Shown here: piece by piece, positions 54,713 to 63,603 of the stretch
Layout of the letters: each line of letters starts with the position of its first letter
How positions within the stretch are numbered: position 1 is the stretch's first letter
Assembly: GCF_023703085.1 (NCBI RefSeq)
Contig: NZ_JAMQJY010000003.1
Span: forward strand, 62,001 to 126,000
DNA: 64,000 nucleotides
Origin: Alkalicoccobacillus plakortidis
Lineage (GTDB): Bacteria > Bacillota > Bacilli > Bacillales > Bacillaceae_D
Direction: 5' to 3'
Notes under the pieces: generated by a model
Told to the model about the DNA's origin: nothing
Database searches by the model: none
What the model saw: the letters and a program-made list of their open reading frames with translations, nothing else
Position numbers and translations under genes: made by a program

Positions 54713-55348
54713 ATGATGAGTGATAAGGCGCTAGTGATTTCTCCATACGTTTCGCGCCTTGCAAACAGTGTGACGTTTTTCCAAAAACAAAAACGAACAC
54801 TGGTTTCTAGTTTTGATCCACGTCTAACTCTAATTGGAAGCGGCAGAAGTGCCTATGTGTTTAAGATTCAAGATGAGGATAAGGCTATAAAGGTTTTTTA
54901 TCCACCTTTTGAAAAATTGGCTCAACAGGAAGCGGAGATTTACAGATTATTATCTGGTTCAAGCCATTTTCCTGCTTTACATGCAGAGGGGAAAGGCTAT
55001 CTAGTCATAGATTATATTTATGGTCAAACGTTTTTCGACTGTTTGCTTCACGGTGTTAAGGTAGAGACGCAGCATATTCATGAGGTTGATCTAGCCATTG
55101 ATGAAGCGCGAAAGGTTGGACTTAACCCATCAGACATTCACCTACACAATTTGATGTTAACAAAAGACCATTCTGTTAAGGTGATAGACGTTGCTAGATT
55201 TCAGCAAACAAAACAGTGCTCGCAATGGACCGATTTAAAAATGGCCTATACACGGTATTATTCTAATCGATTTTTCCCAAAGCGGCTGCCGGCAGTGTTG
55301 CTGTTTGCTATTGCTGCTTTATACAAAAAAGTAAAACCAGCACGGTAA
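54713..55348 (+). CDS. Small protein kinase-like protein (YrzF-like)
   Basis: A 211-aa kinase-fold protein. Gly-rich loop LIGSGRSAYVFKI, Lys in KAIKVFYPPF, a Glu-bearing helix (AQQEAEIYRLL), hinge YLVIDYIYGQTF, catalytic loop SDIHLHNLML and metal loop VKVIDVARF. The catalytic loop lacks the usual HRD and the DFG is replaced by DVA, as in RIO/aminoglycoside-kinase-like proteins and B. subtilis YrzF. It has no transmembrane segment. Its substrate is unknown. Preceded by a Mn2+ riboswitch, a cofactor that kinases of this fold commonly use. Confidence 0.82.
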   Translation: MMSDKALVISPYVSRLANSVTFFQKQKRTLVSSFDPRLTLIGSGRSAYVFKIQDEDKAIKVFYPPFEKLAQQEAEIYRLLSGSSHFPALHAEGKGYLVIDYIYGQTFFDCLLHGVKVETQHIHEVDLAIDEARKVGLNPSDIHLHNLMLTKDHSVKVIDVARFQQTKQCSQWTDLKMAYTRYYSNRFFPKRLPAVLLFAIAALYKKVKPAR

Positions 55349-55356
55349 GTCATCAT

Positions 55357-55388
55357 GCTGAGGTGATTCAATTCATCTCAGCTTTTTT
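55357..55388 (+). terminator. Terminator after the small kinase gene
   Basis: GCTGAGGTG pairs with CATCTCAGC, followed by T6. Confidence 0.88.
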
Positions 55389-55426
55389 CCGATGTGTCTT
55401 CCAATCGATATTGCTTAGACTTAGCT

Positions 55427-55627
55427 TTACCAGATCCAGAGATAACTACCTAACACAATAAGGGCCACTCCCGTTATCAATAGCGGCCCAAACCGAATAA
55501 GCCAGGATCTACTCTGCTCTTCTTGCTCCATCAAGGTGACATTCATTTTACTACTCTCTCGTAAACGTTGATCTGATTCAACTGCATCCTCACTATCCAA
55601 CAAGACCGTATCATGCTCCTCAGGCAA
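55427..55627 (-). CDS. Small membrane protein with DTVLL motif
   Basis: A 66-aa protein from TTG 55627, after AAGGAGTG; the frame opens farther up (55666). The N-terminal half is acidic (PEEHDTVLLDSEDAVESDQ), and one transmembrane helix lies at the C-terminus (FGPLLITGVALIVLGSYLWI). The N-terminal DTVLLD resembles DTVLLE ahead of the FHA domain in the FHA protein at 41184-42836, so it may be a kinase substrate or FHA partner. That is inference. I recognise no family. Confidence 0.55.
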   Translation of the reverse strand: MPEEHDTVLLDSEDAVESDQRLRESSKMNVTLMEQEEQSRSWLIRFGPLLITGVALIVLGSYLWIW

Positions 55628-55816
55628 TTTGATCACTCCTTCATTACATTTCAAGCAGTTTACCATTCTTCGAGATTTTTGTCATAGTCTTATTCTCCAA
55701 CATTTGTATGCTCCAAAGAAATGTGTTAGGATTTTGGTTGTATTTTTTGCTGAAATCTTTTCCAACAGTTTTATATTTTAGTATATTAAATACCTAAAAG
55801 AAGGAGGATTAGGAAT

Positions 55817-57262
55817 ATGACAGCAGAAACAAGTAAAAAAAGGCCTGGACTTTTAATTGGGGGAATTATTGCTGTAGTTGTATTTGTACTACTAGCAGGT
55901 GGAGGTGTGTTTTTTGTCACTCAGATAGGTGGTTCTTCTAATGGTGAAGAGTTACTAACTACCTTTGAAGAAGCATTAAATAATGGAGATGCAGAAGCAC
56001 TTTCAAGTGTTTTGACCTCTGCGTATGAAGACTGGCAATATCAAACAGAGGATGCAGAAGCTCTTTTTCTCTTTTTTGAAGATGAACCGACAGAAAAGGA
56101 TGCACTACTTAACAGATTAAACGAAGAGATGGAAATGTATGAGGAAGATGGGGAGGACGCCGCTCAAGTCATTCACCCCGCTTATCAAGAAGATAATTTT
56201 GGTAATATAACATTGACCTATGAAGATGGTGGGATGTTTTCTGGAGCAGAATATGAATTGGTCGTAACACCAGCATATATTTCAATGCATGTAGAAAATG
56301 AAAATCTGCAATTTTTCTTAAATGACGAAGAAGTTAAACCAACCTCTTATGATGGAACAATGGCTGAATTCGGACCATTCGGACCAGGCTCATACACAAT
56401 GAGAACGGAGCTTCAATTGGACTATGCAACAGCTACCACTGAGGATGTCACCCTAAACATCTATCATACAGAGGATGAAGTTTCGAGGATAGAAGTTATT
56501 GTTCCTGAAGTGAACATGCTTAAAGCAAGATCTAACTATGATGATAGTATCGTCTATTTAAATGATGAAGAAACAGACCTGGTTGTTAATCAAGAAACAG
56601 AAGATGTCACAGAACTTCCAGCTGATGAAAGCATGAGTGTATCCTTAGAAAAGGAATTTCCATGGGGTAAAGTGAAATCTGAGGACATGACGTATGATGG
56701 CAGTATCTTGCGCTTTGATGAATTTGTTGGAGTACCCGAAGAAGAACGGACAAAAGTCGTTGAACTTCTAGATGAAGCAATGGAACAACGTAGTGAGGTC
56801 ATCATGAATGGTGACGAATCGGTGCTAACACATGGCAATGATGAATTTAAAGAGAGTGTATTGAGCTCCCATGAAAGCCGAAACGAACGAAGTGAATACA
56901 AATCAGAGCATGTACAAACTAGCTTTCTAGTCGATGATCTAAGCATTCCAGTCTTTAATGAAGAAGAAAATCGTTATGAACTTGCGGTAGACATCATTTA
57001 TGTTATGAACGAGTTAAATCACGGCTCATTTAATCTTGGAAGAGAAGGGTCAGATGGCCAGTTTAACCGTAACCACTTTAGAGGGGTTGTCTATTATGAT
57101 GAAGATTGGGTACTAGAAACGATCACACCTGAAATTTATCATTATAATTCTAGTGATGAAACCATCGATACTGGTCCAGGAATTGAAGAATATGAAGCCA
57201 ACATGGATTCAGATGATGATAATAATGATGACGAAGAGCAAAATGAAAACGATGATGAATAA
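55817..57262 (+). CDS. TcaA/YvbJ-like membrane protein
   Basis: A 481-aa protein. A basic N-terminus (residues 1-10), one helix (PGLLIGGIIAVVVFVLLAGG, about 10-32), then an extracellular part. The pattern of repeated domains after the helix (a TcaA second/third-domain-like region, then a C-terminal NTF2-like region with GVVYYDEDWVLETI) matches TcaA/YvbJ-type proteins linked to glycopeptide resistance, but without the N-terminal zinc ribbon. It ends in a strongly acidic tail. The start is ATG 55817 after AAGGAGGA. Function unknown. Confidence 0.68.
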   Translation: MTAETSKKRPGLLIGGIIAVVVFVLLAGGGVFFVTQIGGSSNGEELLTTFEEALNNGDAEALSSVLTSAYEDWQYQTEDAEALFLFFEDEPTEKDALLNRLNEEMEMYEEDGEDAAQVIHPAYQEDNFGNITLTYEDGGMFSGAEYELVVTPAYISMHVENENLQFFLNDEEVKPTSYDGTMAEFGPFGPGSYTMRTELQLDYATATTEDVTLNIYHTEDEVSRIEVIVPEVNMLKARSNYDDSIVYLNDEETDLVVNQETEDVTELPADESMSVSLEKEFPWGKVKSEDMTYDGSILRFDEFVGVPEEERTKVVELLDEAMEQRSEVIMNGDESVLTHGNDEFKESVLSSHESRNERSEYKSEHVQTSFLVDDLSIPVFNEEENRYELAVDIIYVMNELNHGSFNLGREGSDGQFNRNHFRGVVYYDEDWVLETITPEIYHYNSSDETIDTGPGIEEYEANMDSDDDNNDDEEQNENDDE

Positions 57263-57264
57263 TC

Positions 57265-57296
57265 AAAAATAAGATGGCTGCGGCCATCTTATTTTT
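57265..57296. terminator. Bidirectional terminator
   Basis: AAAAATAAGATGGC and GCCATCTTATTTTT in a near-perfect palindrome. The sulfurtransferase stop codon lies inside it. Confidence 0.9.
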
Positions 57297-58134
57297 GTGC
57301 ACCAGTTTCAATTGGGCTGTCCTCATAACTGATCCAATCACTCCAGCTACCCGAGTACAGTTTTACATTTTCAAATCCTGCTTCTTTTAATGCCAATACA
57401 TTTGGACAAGCCGTTACACCTGAACCACAATAGACGATGACTTCCTTGTCTTTTGGTATTGCGTGAAAATGCTCTGTGAGTTCTTCTCCTCTTTTCCAAT
57501 TACCAGATTCATCAAGTAGGTCTTCCCAGAAATAATTTAGTGCCCCTGGAATGTGGCCAGCTTTCGCATCAAGTGAATCACTTCCACCAACATAGCGTTC
57601 TGGTGCTCTCGCATCAATAATGATCGAATCTGTATTCCCTAATCTTTCTAAGACGTCGTTTCGTGTAAGTCTTTCCTCTTCGCGTACATTAGGGACAAAG
57701 GTTTTTCCGTGAGTATGCGGAAGTTGCGTCGATGTTGGGTACCCTGCTTTAAGCCAAGCATCCAATCCACCCTCAAGAATGAATGTTTTATCATGTCCTA
57801 AATAATAGAGTTGCCACCACAGTCTACTTGCAAAGGATCCGTTTTTGCTGTCATAGGCAACAACTGTTGTTTCTTGATCAATCCCTATTTCACCAAACTT
57901 CTTAGAGACAGCTTCTACTTCCGGTATGGGATGGCGCCCACCATGTTCTCCTCCTTTAGATGAAAGATCTTTCCCTAAATGGAGATAAAGAGCACCAGGT
58001 ATATGAGCTGCATCATAAAGCTCCTTGCCTTTATCCGAATCAGTAAGTACATAACGGACATCAATCACAACAACTGAATTCGAATCCGTTTCAAGTAAAT
58101 GTTGCAACTCACTTGGTTTTATTAGCTTTTTCAT
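57289..58134 (-). CDS. Sulfurtransferase, two rhodanese domains
   Basis: A 281-aa thiosulfate/3-mercaptopyruvate sulfurtransferase. The N-terminal rhodanese domain (VVVIDVRYVLTDSDKGKELY) is inactive (no active-site Cys), and the C-terminal domain carries the loop IVYCGSGVTACPN with the catalytic Cys. The CGSGVTA loop is typical of mercaptopyruvate sulfurtransferase (SseA) and YnjE relatives. It transfers sulfane sulfur to cyanide or thiol acceptors; the preferred donor is undecided. Terminator at the 3' end. Confidence 0.92.
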   Translation of the reverse strand: MKKLIKPSELQHLLETDSNSVVVIDVRYVLTDSDKGKELYDAAHIPGALYLHLGKDLSSKGGEHGGRHPIPEVEAVSKKFGEIGIDQETTVVAYDSKNGSFASRLWWQLYYLGHDKTFILEGGLDAWLKAGYPTSTQLPHTHGKTFVPNVREEERLTRNDVLERLGNTDSIIIDARAPERYVGGSDSLDAKAGHIPGALNYFWEDLLDESGNWKRGEELTEHFHAIPKDKEVIVYCGSGVTACPNVLALKEAGFENVKLYSGSWSDWISYEDSPIETGAQK

Positions 58135-58209
58135 GACGACTCAACTCCCTTAATTTATTTAGTTCATCGTAACATAAGCTCAGCGGAAACTAACCACTGA
58201 GCTTTTACG

Positions 58210-60436
58210 TCATGCTATAAATTTTAATCCAAGATAACGACTTCTTCCACTTTTTCTGATCCAACAAATCTGAGCGCTTCTGTCTGATAACTCTCGTTCA
58301 TTTGTTGAGATCTTTACAATTTGATCCACACGTAAGGTCCGATTTAGCTTCACATTGCAGCCAGCTTCACTGTAATCTAACACCGTGGCTTCAACCGTTT
58401 GTCCGTCAATTTTAATTTGACCAGGCAAGAGAACATTTTTGCGGATCGATTGACGATTAAAGCTAGGATCTGCTTTTTTGGTCCGTCTAATAAATCGATA
58501 CATAGCCGTTGTCAGGTAGGCTTTATCATAGTACTTTTCAATATTTGCATTAACAGGTTCACTAAACAACACGCGAATAATCTCTCTATATTGCTTCTGA
58601 TCAGGATGGATAAATGAAACACCCATTAAGAGTTTTCCATTCTTCTCATTAATCCATTTCTTTTCTACTTGTAGACCTTTTACGCCAGCAAGATCGATTG
58701 AAAATTTCTCTTCAGTAGAAAGATGGTTTTCGAGTGTCAATGCGTCTAATTCAATACGAGCACCACTCTCACTAATATTTAAAATGGAGAACGATACTGC
58801 AGTCTCATTCCCATGAAGAACACCTTGAAGGTCAATTGAAAATCGTTCTGAGTTCCGATGTCTTGGACGTTCAAATGTGAGAAAGATCGCTAAAATAATC
58901 GCTGCTGCGTTATATAAAACCCAGAAGATATTAATGTAGAGAACATCTGGATTCACATCATATTGTTCTGGATATAGATAATAAAGTGAAACCTTAACCA
59001 AAGCAACAATCGTTAATCCTGCAAGCACCAAATACGGAATACTCGTTGTCCACAGAAAACGACGTCTGTCTGTTTGAACACCTTTTCTCGTTACATTAAA
59101 CTTAAACTTCTTCTTCAGAAAAACCTCAGACAAAACCGACAGAGCCATATAAGGCGCCATTGCAACTTCATACACATGACTCCATAAAACTGTTCGTTTC
59201 TTATTCGCAATGGTCTTAAACATTAATTGTGAGGATATAAAAGCTTGGACCCAGAACCAAAGCAACTGATCAAAGTTCACATCTAGACTGTATATATTAA
59301 AAACTAGAAACAGTAACGGTGCGAGTAGAAACACTAACTTGTAAATGCCAAAGAACCAATAATGAATGCCATCCATATAAAGAAGCTTCTGCATAAAGCT
59401 TAGCCCCTTCATTTTTAAAGGGTTCCATTTACGGATAACTTGGATATTACCTCGGCACCAAGCGATCCCGTTGCTTTAATAGATCCGCATACGTTTCCGG
59501 TGAAAGTCCAACTGCTAGCGTTTCATTAATAAAGGCTGTTTTTCGATTATCTGATTGAAGAAGCATACCGGTTGCCATATCCTCTGTAATCACACCTGTT
59601 GCAAAACCACCAACCTCTTCAAGAGCCGTTCTACGAAACAATGCATTACTACCGACATACATGGTTGCATTAAATCGATCCTTACCCTGCTCAAGCTGAC
59701 GCATAAAGAAATCCTGTTCGTTTGTAATTTGATCCTCAAAAAACAAATTATATTGAAACGGGTCATCATTATAAAAGACCTGTGGTGCTTGAACAAAGAC
59801 CATCTCTGGATCGGTAAATTGGCCTAATGTACGTTCAAGAAAATTAGCCTGTGGCACCATGTCAGCATCCATTGTTACCACAATTTCACCATTCGTTTTT
59901 GTCAGGGCATGATTTAAATTCCCTGCCTTTGCATGGCTATTATCTTTTCGATCGATATATCCTATATCATATTCTTCGCAAAGCTCTCTCACACTTGCTC
60001 GCCTGCCATCATCACATACATAAATCGACATCAAGTTCTTTGGATATCGAATAAGTGTACAAGCTGCAATCGTTCGTTTTAATAAGTCTTCAGATTCATT
60101 ATAAGTAGCTATATAAATATCAACTGTCGGTAATGTTTCAAAATCAGATAATGGTATATGTTTTCTTTTAAAAGGTTTCCACGAAATAATACTAAACACG
60201 ATTGATTGTAAAAAACCTGCAAGCTCAGTGAGTAAAAGCAAAATACCTGCAATGATACTAATTGTATTCATCGTTGGTAGCGTATAAACAGCTCTCCACC
60301 CTAAGTAAATCGCATTAATTCCTAAAAATAGTGCGATTAAAACCTGCTTGGACCAATGATATTTTCGTGATAAAAAATAAAAAAGAATAAGTGCAAAACT
60401 GGAAATCACTAACCATTCTAATAAAGAAACTTCCAT
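58210..60436 (-). CDS. BcsA-like glycosyltransferase with two PilZ domains (one-base frameshift)
   Basis: A 741-aa processive GT2 after repair. I chose ATG 60436 (MEVSLLEWLVISSF) after GAGGGGG. GT2 motifs: IYVCDDGRRASV (D), VTMDADMVPQANF (DxD), ITEDMATGM (TED) and, after removing one base at CCAAGC (59458-59463), QRDRWCRGN (QxxRW). Without that repair, the QxxRW motif is lost and the protein splits. The C-terminal part has transmembrane helices and two PilZ-like domains, each with RxxxR and [D/N]xSxxG (RNSER/NISESG; RQSIR/DYSEAG). This implies c-di-GMP control. No bcsB or bcsC homologue lies adjacent, so the product could be cellulose or another beta-glucan. Confidence 0.86.
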
Positions 60437-60660
60437 TTTAGCATTCCCCCTCAAAAAGACATATGTCTATTTAACTAGAAGTATGGGTTCATACTATAGC
60501 TCTACTCGTAAAAAATCAATAGAAAGTTAGTCAAAAAACGCCGAATTCCGCCGTTATTTTCCTGATACCGGTTTCATTTAATGTTTCTCAAAATAATGGT
60601 TGCGAGGGGTCCTACTATCGACTAAAATTATCTCAGTAAAAAATAAAGGATGTGGTTAAC

Positions 60661-61993
60661 TTGGAGAAAGAACAGAAATTAAAGCGTACGCTTACGCTTG
60701 TTCCGCTTATTGTAATCGGACTAGCCTATATGGATCCGCTTGTTGTATTTGATTCCTATGGAATTGTAGCTCAATTAACACAAGGACACGTGGCTGCTGC
60801 TTATATTTTCACAATCGTGGCTCTATTGCTAACAGCATTTAGCTATGGGAAAATGGTGCAAGCCTATCCTAAAGCGGGCTCAGCGTATACGTACGCACAA
60901 AAAAGTATTCATCCCCATGCCGGATTTCTAGCCGGTTGGACATTATTGCTGGATTATTTATTTTTGCCAATGGTTAACTTTGCTATCGGTGCAGCCTATT
61001 TAGAATCAGCATTTCCTGCGATTCCCCCCTTCTTATGGGTTTTAGTTCTAGCACTAGCCATTACGATTATTAATATATTCGGAATTAAATTAACAGCTAA
61101 CATCACCGCTATTTTTGTTACGTTTCAAGTTATTGTTGCATTGGTATTTGTTGGTTTTATTATTAAAGGCTTAACAACAGGGCTAGGAACCGGAGACGTT
61201 TTCTCACCAAGCTCCTTTCTACAGCTCCACACTTGATATGTCGCTTATTTTTACAGGTGCCTCGATCCTATGCTTCTCATTCCTTGGATTCGATGCCATC
61301 TCAACCATGTCAGAAGAAACAATTAACCCAAAGAAAAATATCCCGCGTGCCATCTTTTTAGTTGTGCTAATCGGCGGAGTACTCTTCACAGTAACATCTT
61401 ATTTCTTGCATCAAATCTATCCAAACTTTCAGAACTACGCCAATGCTGAAGCCGTCTCACTTGAAATCGCAGGCTATATAGGTGGAAGTTTTATGCATGC
61501 CTTATTTTTAGCAGGAACAATGGTGGCCGTTATCTCCTCCTCACTCTCTTCACACGCAAGTGCATCTAGACTGCTCTTTGCAATGGGACGAGATGATTCA
61601 CTACCAAGACGATTCTTTGGATATGTGCATCCAAAATTAAAGACACCATTATTTAACGTTTTATTTGTCGGAGCAATCTCACTAACAGCCATTTTTGGAG
61701 AACTAGAAATTATCTATTCATTCATTAGTTTCGGTGCCTTAATCGGCTTCACAAGTGTGAACGCCTCTGTCATCGCCCACTATTATATTAGAGGCAATCA
61801 GCGCAGCTTCACTCAAACCCTACGTTATTTGGTCATCCCAGGAGCCGGCGCGGTATTCTGTATCTGGCTACTTGGAAGCATCAGCACAAACGCCCTAATC
61901 ATCGGCTTAGCCTGGCTATTACTCGGACTCGTCTACTTTGTCATGAAAATACGCCGCAACCCCGATTTTGTCCTTAATCTGAAAGAACGATAG
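60661..61993 (+). CDS. APC-family amino acid/polyamine permease (one-base frameshift)
   Basis: A 443-aa transporter after repair. I chose TTG 60661 after AAAGGA (the frame also opens at GTG 60652). N-terminal IVIGLAYMDPLVVFDSYGIV, then AGSAYTYAQKSIHPHAGFLA, typical of the putrescine-importer group. CCAAGC at 61207-61212 breaks the frame; one base removed gives SPAPFYSSTLDMSLIFTGAS and a complete 12-helix permease (FLGFDAISTMSEETINPKKN, RLLFAMGRDDSLPRRFFG). Substrate probably an amine or amino acid. A terminator follows. Confidence 0.9.
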
Positions 61994-62001
61994 TTTTAAT
62001 G

Positions 62002-62030
62002 AAGCAATCCGGAAGCGGATTGCTTTTTTT
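62002..62030 (+). terminator. Terminator after the APC gene
   Basis: AAGCAATCC pairs with GGATTGCTT across GGAAGC, followed by T7. Confidence 0.9.
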
Positions 62031-62109
62031 GTGCGGGTGAATGAGAGATGGTGCATGGCGCGTGGTTAGTTGGGAATTTTTGTGGGTGCTTGCTTCTGCT
62101 GCGGGAATT

Positions 62110-62190
62110 CGGGTGGGATACTCGCGGGTATCCTTTCTCCTCACACGGGTAACGACGCTTTCTCGCGGGTTTCTACTCTCCCCTAACATA
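62110..62190. repeat. Degenerate CTCGCGGGT-type repeats
   Basis: Three or four imperfect units with a core such as TCTCGCGGGTTTCTACTCTC. Their length and core resemble the GC-rich array at 28.5 kb. They sit in the leader region of the next gene, before its ribosome site. Confidence 0.5.
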
Positions 62191-62280
62191 ATTTTCAAGA
62201 ATCGTTCAGTATTAAAATCTGCTAATCTACGTTACAATAGACGAAGTTTCGACAAAAATCAGAAAAAGGAGTTTCATAGA

Positions 62281-62853
62281 ATGAAAGCAAAAATAGGAAT
62301 AGCTCTTTCTTGGGGATTCATCCTACTTACCTTATGCCTCTTTCTAGTGATTCTCTATCAGGAGAAACAACTAGATGGTCCGCACGAAGCCTTCGCAAAA
62401 GGTGACGAAGAAAGCGAACCTCCAACTGATCTTCATCCTGTTGTCGCCGAAAAGGCAGATGAACTTGTTGAAGAAGCAAAGAAAAAGGATATTCAAGTCG
62501 TCATTACAGACGATTTTCGTACAATAGAAGATCAGGATTCTCTTTATGATAGGGGAAGAGAGTCAGGAGACAAGATCGTAACACATGCCAAAGGTGGCGA
62601 ATCCTATCACAATTATGGACTGGCTATAGATTTCGCCCTAAAAACCGATGATGGTGATGTGATCTGGGATCTTAACTACGATGGAAATGATAACGGAGAA
62701 GCCGATTGGATGGAGGTTGTCGCCATAGCCAAGGATCTAGGTTTCACATGGGGTGGCGACTGGACAAGATTCAAAGATTATCCGCATTTACAAATGGACT
62801 TTGGATATAGCATTAATGAATTACAACGTGGATATTATCCAGCACACGAGTAG
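62281..62853 (+). CDS. M15-family peptidase (CwlK/VanY-like)
   Basis: A 190-aa protein. I chose ATG 62281, preceded by AAAGGAG; an open frame upstream to 62041 runs through the repeat region and has no ribosome site. A transmembrane anchor or signal (IGIALSWGFILLTLCLFLVI), then an M15 domain: DDFRTIEDQDSLYDRGR, the zinc motif SYHNYGLAIDFAL and the final His in DYPHLQM. Like CwlK, it probably cuts L-Ala-D-Glu bonds in peptidoglycan, although D-Ala-D-Ala carboxypeptidase activity is possible. Confidence 0.9.
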   Translation: MKAKIGIALSWGFILLTLCLFLVILYQEKQLDGPHEAFAKGDEESEPPTDLHPVVAEKADELVEEAKKKDIQVVITDDFRTIEDQDSLYDRGRESGDKIVTHAKGGESYHNYGLAIDFALKTDDGDVIWDLNYDGNDNGEADWMEVVAIAKDLGFTWGGDWTRFKDYPHLQMDFGYSINELQRGYYPAHE

Positions 62854-62879
62854 AGAGCTTTTTTAAAAAACCTCTCTAC
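62850..62879. terminator. Palindromic bidirectional terminator
   Basis: GTAGAGAG and CTCTCTAC flank T6A6. It covers the stop codons of both convergent genes. Confidence 0.88.
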
Positions 62880-63603
62880 CTAATTCAAGTATAGTTTCAC
62901 TCAGATCGCCATGAATTTTACATGAAAACAAGGAATCCATCACAGTTAGTTCCCTATTTACAATTGCTGCTGGAATTCCGCAGTCATACACGGCGTACTC
63001 AGGCAAAAGATTAAAAGGACTTACTTGTAATGATGTACCCAACGTAATCAAAAGATCGCTAGACTGCACACATCTCTCTGCCTCGTTATGTTTTAGAATC
63101 GGGTCACCAAACAGAACAATATCTGGTCTCACAATTGATCCACAACTCACATTTATACAATGAGGTACGTCCTCTTTCAAAATTTGGTCAAAAGATACTT
63201 TGGTTCCGCACACAGGGCAAGAGGCGGTATCTAGCGATCCATGATACTCAATAATTTCTCTGCTACCGGCTGCCTTATGTAGACCATCTACATTTTGAGT
63301 GATGACAAAGATGTTTTTCTTTATCTTCTCAAGGTCCTTAATAAAAGTATGAACTGCGTTCGGCTCATAATTCTGTAATAGCTTTATTCGAAAGATCTCT
63401 TTATACTTTTTCCAAAAATCAATTGGATTCTTTGAAAAATAACGATTCGACATATAGTACTCTCGCGAACGGTCTTCCATCCATAATCCATTTGCAGATC
63501 TAAAATCAGGAATTCCACTCGCAGTTGAGACACCTGCACCAGTTAAAATCGTGATGGCCGAAGCACTTTGAATCATTTCGGCTAACCTATTAACATCTGT
63601 CAT
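62863..63603 (-). CDS. SIR2-family NAD-dependent protein deacetylase
   Basis: A 246-aa sirtuin. Motifs: TGAGVSTASGIPDFRSANGL (NAD binding), TQNVDGLHKAAGS, catalytic His in EYHGS, two zinc pairs (CPVCG; CINVSCG) and RPDIVLFGDP. The TLGTSLQVSPFNLLPEYA segment continues the Rossmann fold. It removes acetyl groups from lysines, using NAD+. The closest B. subtilis counterpart is SrtN. No operon partner. Confidence 0.94.
   Translation of the reverse strand: MTDVNRLAEMIQSASAITILTGAGVSTASGIPDFRSANGLWMEDRSREYYMSNRYFSKNPIDFWKKYKEIFRIKLLQNYEPNAVHTFIKDLEKIKKNIFVITQNVDGLHKAAGSREIIEYHGSLDTASCPVCGTKVSFDQILKEDVPHCINVSCGSIVRPDIVLFGDPILKHNEAERCVQSSDLLITLGTSLQVSPFNLLPEYAVYDCGIPAAIVNRELTVMDSLFSCKIHGDLSETILELGREVF

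Noticed and set aside
5536-61993. Programmed frameshifting at the CCAGC sites
   Set aside because: There is no slippery heptamer or consistent downstream stem, and the affected genes are functionally unrelated.
62041-62280. N-terminal extension of the M15 peptidase
   Set aside because: The frame runs through degenerate repeats and lacks a ribosome site, while ATG 62281 has a good one followed by a membrane anchor.
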